Positions 8,205-12,535 of a stretch of 12,535 bases of DNA are shown piece by piece. The notes below the pieces were generated by a model, which saw only the letters and a program-made list of their open reading frames with translations, did no database searches and was not told the DNA's origin. Where the stretch lies: positions 1-12,535 of the forward strand of contig JAAYAO010000195.1 of assembly GCA_012719335.1 (NCBI GenBank), given 5' to 3'. The DNA is from Propionibacterium sp. (GTDB taxonomy: Bacteria > Actinomycetota > Actinomycetes > Propionibacteriales > Propionibacteriaceae). Both the position numbers and the translations under genes were made by a program. The first letter of the stretch is position 1, and each line of letters opens with the position of its first letter.

Positions 8205-8250
8205 CCCCCACCCCGTCACCTCAACCACAGATCACTAGGAGAAGAGCACA

Positions 8251-8544
8251 GTGTCCGACTTCACTTCGGTAAACGCCGGTGCGATGCAGCAGGGCATCGC
8301 CGACCTGAACACCGCCTACAAGGCCCTCACCGAGCAGCTCTCGACCCTCGAGGGTCAGCTCAACGCTTCGCTGGCCCAGTGGGACGGCGCCGCCCGTGAG
8401 GCCTACCGCGCCGCCAAGGCCGAGTGGGACGCCGCGGCGAACCACATGGGTCAGGTCATCGCCAAGATGCAGCAGGTGATGACCCAGATCACCGAGAACT
8501 ACGACGCCAACGAGCGCGCCATCCAGGGCTCCTGGGGCGGCTGA
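8251..8544 (+). CDS. esxA: WXG100 protein, EsxA (ESAT-6)-like ESX substrate
   Basis: This 97-residue protein is the probable partner of the preceding EsxB-like protein. The hairpin turn is WDG at residues 44-46, followed by AREAYRAAKAEWDAAANHM, which parallels the GSEAYQGVQQKWDATATEL segment of ESAT-6. It is a single helical hairpin with no signal peptide. Residues 84-88 read YDANE and therefore also match YxxxD/E, which ESAT-6 itself does not carry. Start GTG at 8251 has AGGAGA 8 bases upstream. The gap to the previous gene is 46 bp, so the two are co-transcribed, and a strong hairpin terminator follows 34 bp after the stop. Confidence 0.93.
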   Translation: MSDFTSVNAGAMQQGIADLNTAYKALTEQLSTLEGQLNASLAQWDGAAREAYRAAKAEWDAAANHMGQVIAKMQQVMTQITENYDANERAIQGSWGG

Positions 8545-8578
8545 CTTCCCCTGACGTGCGGATCAGCACCCCGACCTG

Positions 8579-8618
8579 CGGTGGGTGCGTCGACCACGGT
8601 TGACGCACCCACCGTTTC
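8579..8618 (+). terminator. Hairpin terminator after the esx pair
   Basis: CGGTGGGTGCGTC (8579-8591) and GACGCACCCACCG (8602-8614) form a perfect 13-bp stem with a 10-nt loop, followed by TTTC. The inner loop can add further pairs. The U-tract is short, as is common in high-GC actinobacteria. It would end the esxB-esxA transcript and separate it from the PE/PPE-like pair. Confidence 0.8.
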
Positions 8619-8681
8619 GGCCGTCCGGGGCCGCACCGCGGCCCGTCATTCCTCGGCGTCACCCCTCGAATGGAGCAATCC

Positions 8682-9044
8682 GTGACCGACTCCCCGATCA
8701 CATCCAATGTCACCGTCGACCCCGGGAGCATTGCTGCTTTCGCCACCTTCCTCGATGAAATGCTGGACCGGATCCACGACATCGAGGACCGTCTGGAGCC
8801 TTACGCCTCCGGGTTGCGAGAAGTCGACTTCGGTGAATACCAGACCAGTTCCGGTGCCGGGTCGCGGCATCTGACGCTCGCCAAGAACGCCCACGACAAC
8901 GTCCGTACCCTGGCCGGGCGCACCGAGGAGTTGGTGCATGGCACCAACGAACTCGCCCAGCAGTACAACAACCTGTCGGCGCTGAACCGCAGCCGCGCCC
9001 ACGAGATCACCATCGCGCTGAACCAGCCCATCGAGGAGGCCTGA
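8682..9044 (+). CDS. Small helical ESX-associated protein (EspC/PE-like position)
   Basis: This 120-residue, mainly helical protein lies between the esx pair and the large Gly-rich gene. It has no signal peptide and no transmembrane segment. The first helix runs from about residue 13 (DPGSIAAFATFLDEMLDRIHDIEDRL); after a loop containing DFGEYQTSSGAG come further helices rich in Asn, Glu and Gln. It lacks WXG and YxxxD/E. Its size, shape and tight coupling to the next gene (TGATG, one base shared) make it the likely partner in a PE/PPE-like or EspC-like pair. GTG at 8682 is preferred over ATG at 8670 because GGAG (8672-8675) sits 6 bases upstream of the GTG. A member of the WXG100/EspC-like families is likely, but the exact family is not certain. 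Confidence 0.85.
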   Translation: MTDSPITSNVTVDPGSIAAFATFLDEMLDRIHDIEDRLEPYASGLREVDFGEYQTSSGAGSRHLTLAKNAHDNVRTLAGRTEELVHGTNELAQQYNNLSALNRSRAHEITIALNQPIEEA

Positions 9045-10756
9045 TGACGCACAGCACCTACATGATCGACGGCGGCGGCGGTGGCTCGAACCTGCACGGC
9101 CGCACCCAACGTGAGTTGCTGGCCTATGTCGCCTCCCCCGCCCTGAACACGCTGGACGACGCCCACGACATGTGGGACGACGTGGCCTCGCGGGCCGGGC
9201 AGATCCGCGAACTGATCGTGCAGCGGCTCGACCGGTTGACCGCCGAGGGTGGTTGGACCGGGGCCGGCGCGGAGGCGTACCGCACGATGATCACCGACGA
9301 CCTGCTGCGTCACCTGACCTCGCTGGAGGACACCGCCAAGGATTACGCGACCAAGCTGAACCCGGTCACCGGGGCGGTGTCGTCGTCGCGGCGCACGGCG
9401 GAACAGAACAACATTCCGTGGGATGTGGAGACCACTTGGCAGACCCGTCGCCAGCACGTCGATCAGACCCTGTGGGGCAAGGTCGACGAGTTCTTCACCG
9501 GTGACGACGACGCCTACGAAGAGGCCAAGGCCAACGCGCCGACCGAGATCGTCAACGGCTCCGGTTCGATCGTGAAGACGGTGCCGAAGCCGGAATGGGA
9601 CACCGCCCTGACGGCGAACCCCGAGAGTCCGGTGCCGAGCATCTACCAGGCCGTCTCCGCCTCGGTAACGTCGTCCACCCACCGGTTCGACCGGCTGATG
9701 GAGTGGGTGCACCTGAACGACTCGGCCCACGGCAATGTGCAGAGCGCTGCCCTGTCGGTGGAGTCGGCGATGTCGGACTACCGTCCCGACGAGTTCCCGA
9801 CCTTCGAGTACCGCGGCGGCGCCTACAGTCAGCAGAACGTCGACACCGCCGCGGGGCCGGCTCCGACCCCGAGTGGCGGGCCGGCCGGTGGCGGCGGCCC
9901 TGCGGGTGGTGGCCCCGCCGGGGGTGGCCCCGCAGGTGGCGGGCCCGTTGGTGGCGGCCCGGCCGGCGGCGGTTCGACCTCCCTGACCCCGGGCGGTGGC
10001 CCGGGTGGCGGTGGCACCGGCGTCGGTGGCCCGATCGGTGGCGGCAGTGTCGGCGGCGGGGGTGGCTCGTTCACCCTGCAGCCCGTCGGTGGCAGTGTCC
10101 CCGGCCCGGGCGCCTCGATCGATACCTCGGTCGTGACCGGCCCGATCGGTGGCGACATCGGCGGCCCCGTGAGCTCGCTGCCCGGCGGGCCGATTTCGGG
10201 TGGCCCGATCGGTGGGCCCGGTTTCGACGACGGCCGTACCTCCGCGGCCGGTGTGTCCGGTATCGGTGGCCCGGCCACCGCTCCGCCGGCATCCGGCCCG
10301 GTGGTGACCGGCTCACCCACCGCACAGCCCGGTGGCATCGGCTCGATGGGCGGCCCGGCCGCCGGTGGGGCGATGCTGGGTGGTGCCGCGATGGGCGGCG
10401 GCGCCGGTGGCGCCGGTGGCGCCGGCGGCCGGATCGGTGGCGGTGGCGCTCCCGGAACCAGCTTCCAGGTCGGTGGCCAGGGTCGGGCGACGATCAACCC
10501 CGGCGCGACCGGATCGATCGTCGGTTCCGGCTCGGGTGCCGGCGCCGGCGCGGGTGCGGGTGCGGGTGATGGATCCGGTCGTGGAGCCGGCGGCTCCGGA
10601 GCGGGTGCCGGTGGCGGCGCCCCGATGGCCGGGCGCCGTCAGAACCAGAACAACGACCGTGACGAAGAGGTCGACCCGACCGATGGTGTGTGGCTCGAGG
10701 AGGAGGACAGCGTGTGGGGTGGCGGCCAGTCCGCTCCCCCGCCGGTGATCCGCTGA
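9044..10756 (+). CDS. PPE-like ESX substrate with long Gly/Pro-rich region
   Basis: This 570-residue protein starts with a helical domain of about 250 residues carrying a WxG turn (GGWTGAGAEAYRTM, W71-T-G73) as in WXG100/PPE folds. Y246-R-P-D-E250 at the end of the helical domain matches YxxxD/E. Residues about 270-525 are almost entirely Gly, Pro, Ala, Ser and Thr, including five GGGPA/V pentapeptides, so probably disordered. The C-terminus is acidic with tryptophans (VDPTDGVWLEEEDSVWGG) and ends PPPVIR; I recall similar tails in Gly-rich ESX-locus proteins of other actinobacteria, from memory only. There is no signal peptide, so export by the neighbouring ESX machine is likely. ATG 9044 shares a base with the previous stop and follows a GGAGG ribosome binding site. 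Surface or cell-wall roles are speculative. Confidence 0.88.
   Translation: MTHSTYMIDGGGGGSNLHGRTQRELLAYVASPALNTLDDAHDMWDDVASRAGQIRELIVQRLDRLTAEGGWTGAGAEAYRTMITDDLLRHLTSLEDTAKDYATKLNPVTGAVSSSRRTAEQNNIPWDVETTWQTRRQHVDQTLWGKVDEFFTGDDDAYEEAKANAPTEIVNGSGSIVKTVPKPEWDTALTANPESPVPSIYQAVSASVTSSTHRFDRLMEWVHLNDSAHGNVQSAALSVESAMSDYRPDEFPTFEYRGGAYSQQNVDTAAGPAPTPSGGPAGGGGPAGGGPAGGGPAGGGPVGGGPAGGGSTSLTPGGGPGGGGTGVGGPIGGGSVGGGGGSFTLQPVGGSVPGPGASIDTSVVTGPIGGDIGGPVSSLPGGPISGGPIGGPGFDDGRTSAAGVSGIGGPATAPPASGPVVTGSPTAQPGGIGSMGGPAAGGAMLGGAAMGGGAGGAGGAGGRIGGGGAPGTSFQVGGQGRATINPGATGSIVGSGSGAGAGAGAGAGDGSGRGAGGSGAGAGGGAPMAGRRQNQNNDRDEEVDPTDGVWLEEEDSVWGGGQSAPPPVIR
9890..9964 (+). repeat. Five tandem 15-bp units encoding GGGPA/V
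   Basis: Five consecutive in-frame 15-bp units encode GGGPA, GGGPA, GGGPA, GGGPV and GGGPA inside the PPE-like gene. Units differ at wobble positions, so the array is not freshly duplicated. Because units are in frame, gain or loss would change length without breaking the protein. Confidence 0.8.
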
Positions 10757-10768
10757 GCGACAACTCGT

Positions 10769-10800
10769 GATGGCCCGTCCCGTTGCCGGGGCGGGCCATC
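10769..10800 (+). terminator. Hairpin terminator after the PPE-like gene
   Basis: GATGGCCCGTCCCG (10769-10782) and CGGGGCGGGCCATC (10787-10800) pair over 14 bp with one G-U wobble and a TTGC loop, 12 bp after the stop. No U-tract follows. It marks the end of the ESX block. Confidence 0.7.
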
Positions 10801-10821
10801 GTCACGTCCGGGGGCCGTTAC

Positions 10822-10868
10822 CGTGTGAGATTGTGCGCACCGGGCGTACAAGATCTCACACGATCTTG
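10822..10868. terminator. Overlapping inverted repeats between convergent genes
   Basis: CGTGTGAGAT (10822-10831) pairs perfectly with ATCTCACACG (10853-10862) across 21 nt. A second hairpin, CAAGATC (10849-10855) with GATCTTG (10862-10868) and loop TCACAC, uses some of the same bases, so the two cannot form together. It lies 10 bp beyond the stop of the minus-strand glycosylase, where a terminator is expected. A protein binding site is an alternative. Confidence 0.5.
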
Positions 10869-10877
10869 CTCGGCCGG

Positions 10878-11753
10878 CTACTTGAGCAGCCGTGACATGC
10901 GCCGGTCGGCGAGTGGTTGGCCGTCGGTCTGGCAGGTCGGGCAGTACTGCCACGACGAATCGCTGAACGACACCTCGGCCACCGTGTCACCGCATACCGG
11001 GCAGGCCTCGCCGGTACGTCCGTGCACCCGCATGCCACTGCGTTTGGTGTCCTTCAGGTCGGCCGGTTCCACCCCGTCGGCACGGTCGGCCGCGGCCCGC
11101 AGCACCTCGCGCAGCACCGTCCAGAGGTGTTCGACCCCGGCCGGGTCGAGGCTGTTCGCCGGGGTGTAGGGGCTGAGCTTCGCGGTGTGCAGAATCTCGT
11201 CGGACCAGGCATTGCCGATGCCGGCGATCAGGCGTTGATCGCGCAGAATCGTCTTCACGCGGGTACGGCCCGCCGTGGTCAGGATCTCGGCCAGCGCGTC
11301 CGGGGTGAATGCCTGGGCGAGCGGGTCGGGGCCCAACTCGGCCAGCAGCGGCACCTCGCCCGGGTCGTGCACCACCCAGATCGCGGCGTGCCGCTGGGTG
11401 CCGTCCTCGGTCACCTCCACACAGGTGTCGTCTTCGAAGCCGACCCGCAACAGCAACGGCCCCTTGCCACCCAACCGCGGCGGCTTGGCCGGGGTGGCCC
11501 CGGTGCGCACCCAACCCGCCCGGGCCAGGTGCACCACCAGCCAGAGCGGCAGGTCGTCCACCCGCACCGACCAGGACAGGAACTTACCGAACCGGCACAC
11601 CTCGTCGACCGTCCCGCCCACCAGCGCCGACAACGGCGGATCGTAAGTCTTCAGCGCCGAGATCGAGGCCGGGTCGGCACGCCGCACGACCCGGCCCACG
11701 CTGTGCTCGGCCAAGTGGGCGCGCAGTGCTTCGACCTCCGGCAACTCCGGCAT
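10878..11753 (-). CDS. Fpg/Nei-family DNA glycosylase/AP lyase
   Basis: This is a base-excision repair enzyme that removes damaged bases and cleaves the resulting abasic site. The 291-residue product begins MPELPEVEAL, giving the catalytic N-terminal proline (P2) and glutamate (E3). K57 in FGKFLSW matches the conserved Fpg lysine. The helix-two-turn-helix region contains RVKTILRDQRLIAGIGNAWSDEIL. A C-terminal zinc finger has C251, C254, C271 and C274. The tail QTDGQPLADRRMSRLLK and the serine where classical Fpg has a DNA-contacting arginine (five residues before C271) place it in the actinobacterial Fpg/Nei branch rather than Fpg proper. An in-frame ATG-type extension to 11816 is rejected because the proline must be N-terminal. 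It is convergent with the ESX block and appears unrelated to it. Confidence 0.93.
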   Translation of the reverse strand: MPELPEVEALRAHLAEHSVGRVVRRADPASISALKTYDPPLSALVGGTVDEVCRFGKFLSWSVRVDDLPLWLVVHLARAGWVRTGATPAKPPRLGGKGPLLLRVGFEDDTCVEVTEDGTQRHAAIWVVHDPGEVPLLAELGPDPLAQAFTPDALAEILTTAGRTRVKTILRDQRLIAGIGNAWSDEILHTAKLSPYTPANSLDPAGVEHLWTVLREVLRAAADRADGVEPADLKDTKRSGMRVHGRTGEACPVCGDTVAEVSFSDSSWQYCPTCQTDGQPLADRRMSRLLK

Positions 11754-11993
11754 GCCGCCATGGTGCCACGTGAGGTCGTGTGCCGGATACGAGTACCCCG
11801 CACCTGTTGACGCCAATCACTCCGTCGCCAGCACCGGACCGTGACCGAAGCCTCAAGAATGCGGGGCGCGAAAGCCATTACGGTCGTGGCGCGTCCCGTG
11901 CTTGCGGTTTCGGTCACCACCCAGCCCCACGCCGCGCCTTGTGCACTCACCCACCACCCCACTGGTGGCCCTGGTCGGCCGCGTGTGAACCCG
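11754..11993. other. Intergenic region between the glycosylase and aat
   Basis: These 240 bp hold no gene I can support. A small hairpin, CCACCA (11951-11956) with TGGTGG (11963-11968), lies about 25 bp beyond the aat stop and could be a weak terminator; it has no U-tract. The glycosylase promoter should be here, but I see no convincing -10/-35 pair and only a weak ribosome binding site (GGCGG). Confidence 0.5.
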
Positions 11994-12535
11994 CTAACCC
12001 ACGAATGCCCGGGGTGGCCACGGTGCGCCGGGCACCGCGCAGGCGCGGGTCACCGCGTCCAGATAGTCGCCGCGGGGTACCTCGACCACCCCCAGGCCGG
12101 CCAGGTGTGGGGTGCTCCACTGGACGTCCACCAGCAGGTCACCCAGCTCGTTCATGGTGTGCACCAGGGTCATCAGGGCCACCTTGGAGGCGTCGGTGCC
12201 GTACTGCGGGTCGTGGAACATCGATTCGCCGGCGAACAACCGGCCGACCCGCACCCCGTAGAGCCCGCCGGCCAACCGGCCGGCCTCGTCCCAGACCTCG
12301 ATCGAATGCACGAACCCGTGCCGGTGCAATTCCAGGTAGGTGGCGGCGATCTCGTCGCTGATCCACCAGCCGGGGCGGGACGGGTCGGCGCAGCGTTCGA
12401 TCACCTCGGCGCAGGCCCGGTCGGTGCTGGTGGTGTAGCGCCGGGCGGAGCGGCGCAGCGAGCGGGAGACGTGCAGCCCGTCCAGCGGTAGGACGCCGCG
12501 CTGCAGGGGGGAGAACCAGCCGAACACATTCTGAA
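11994..12535 (-). CDS. aat: Leucyl/phenylalanyl-tRNA--protein transferase (N-terminus off the right edge)
   Basis: Aat transfers Leu or Phe from tRNA onto proteins with N-terminal Arg or Lys, marking them for ClpS/ClpAP-type degradation in the N-degron pathway. About 180 codons are visible. The segment VFGWFSPLQRGVLPLDGLHV corresponds to the family's FPWFSP/W.RG..L region, so the true start lies beyond the window; the GTG at 12527 is internal. Other family motifs: HVSRSLRRS, HSIEVWDEAGRLAGGLYGV, LFAGESMFH and ASKVALMTLV, then LLVDVQWSTPHLAGLGVVEVPR, the Q..H..SLG..EIPR region. Stop TAG at 11994-11996. It is an ordinary housekeeping gene and not part of the secretion locus. Confidence 0.92.
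   Translation of the reverse strand, partial: QNVFGWFSPLQRGVLPLDGLHVSRSLRRSARRYTTSTDRACAEVIERCADPSRPGWWISDEIAATYLELHRHGFVHSIEVWDEAGRLAGGLYGVRVGRLFAGESMFHDPQYGTDASKVALMTLVHTMNELGDLLVDVQWSTPHLAGLGVVEVPRGDYLDAVTRACAVPGAPWPPRAFVG

Noticed and set aside
7740..8228. 162-codon minus-strand frame over the esxB-like gene
   Set aside because: Antisense shadow of a clear WXG100 gene with a strong RBS.
9829..10497. 222-codon minus-strand proline-rich frame
   Set aside because: It is the complement of the Gly-rich codons of the PPE-like gene (GGC/GGT read backwards as GCC/ACC and shifted to Pro); no start context.
9880..10640. Possible CRISPR or other regular array in the repetitive stretch
   Set aside because: The periodicity is 15 bp, in frame and wobble-variable, explained by Gly-rich coding sequence; no repeat-spacer structure.
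10917..11810. 297-codon plus-strand open frame
   Set aside because: Antisense to the Fpg/Nei glycosylase; no domain.
11780..12491. Plus-strand open frames of 193 and 216 codons
   Set aside because: They lie antisense to aat, which has unmistakable family motifs, and have Arg/Pro/Gly-rich shadow composition.

Overview
The window is GC-rich DNA with actinobacterial features: codon third positions are mostly G or C, there are GTG starts, and the locus is an actinobacterial type VII (ESX) secretion system. A high-GC actinomycete is well supported. A Propionibacteriales-like relative is possible, but the sequence alone does not settle the genus.

Layout. The left 10.7 kb is an ESX locus arranged in alternating orientations. 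eccC (minus, running off the left edge) and eccD (plus) diverge from a 42-bp gap. A second minus-strand group holds eccE, then a 4-bp-overlapping ESX companion gene of unknown function, then a truncated and frameshifted remnant that I read as the C-terminal half of cutC. This group converges on eccD. eccB diverges from eccE and is followed on the plus strand by two WXG100 genes (esxB-like, esxA-like) ending in a strong hairpin terminator. Next come two overlapping genes laid out like a PE/PPE pair: a small helical protein and a 570-residue protein with a WxG turn, a long Gly/Pro-rich region and a conserved-looking acidic tail. The ESX block ends at a second hairpin. To its right, on the minus strand, are two housekeeping genes: an Fpg/Nei-family DNA glycosylase and the C-terminal part of aat, which runs off the right edge.

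How it works together. EccB, EccC, EccD and EccE are the four conserved membrane components of the ESX channel. EccC is the FtsK/SpoIIIE-type motor that recognises substrates. The two WXG100 proteins and the following pair are the likely secreted substrates. No mycosin protease (mycP), eccA or espG lies in the window; mycP could lie beyond the left edge.

Most distinctive points: the unknown eccE-linked protein, which has a Walker-B-like strand but no P-loop; the cutC remnant, a possible scar of locus rearrangement; both WXG100 proteins carrying a YxxxE motif; the Gly-rich PPE-like substrate with an in-frame 15-bp tandem repeat; and an inverted repeat filling the tiny eccC/eccD divergent gap. 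I see no CRISPR array, tRNA, rRNA or insertion sequence.
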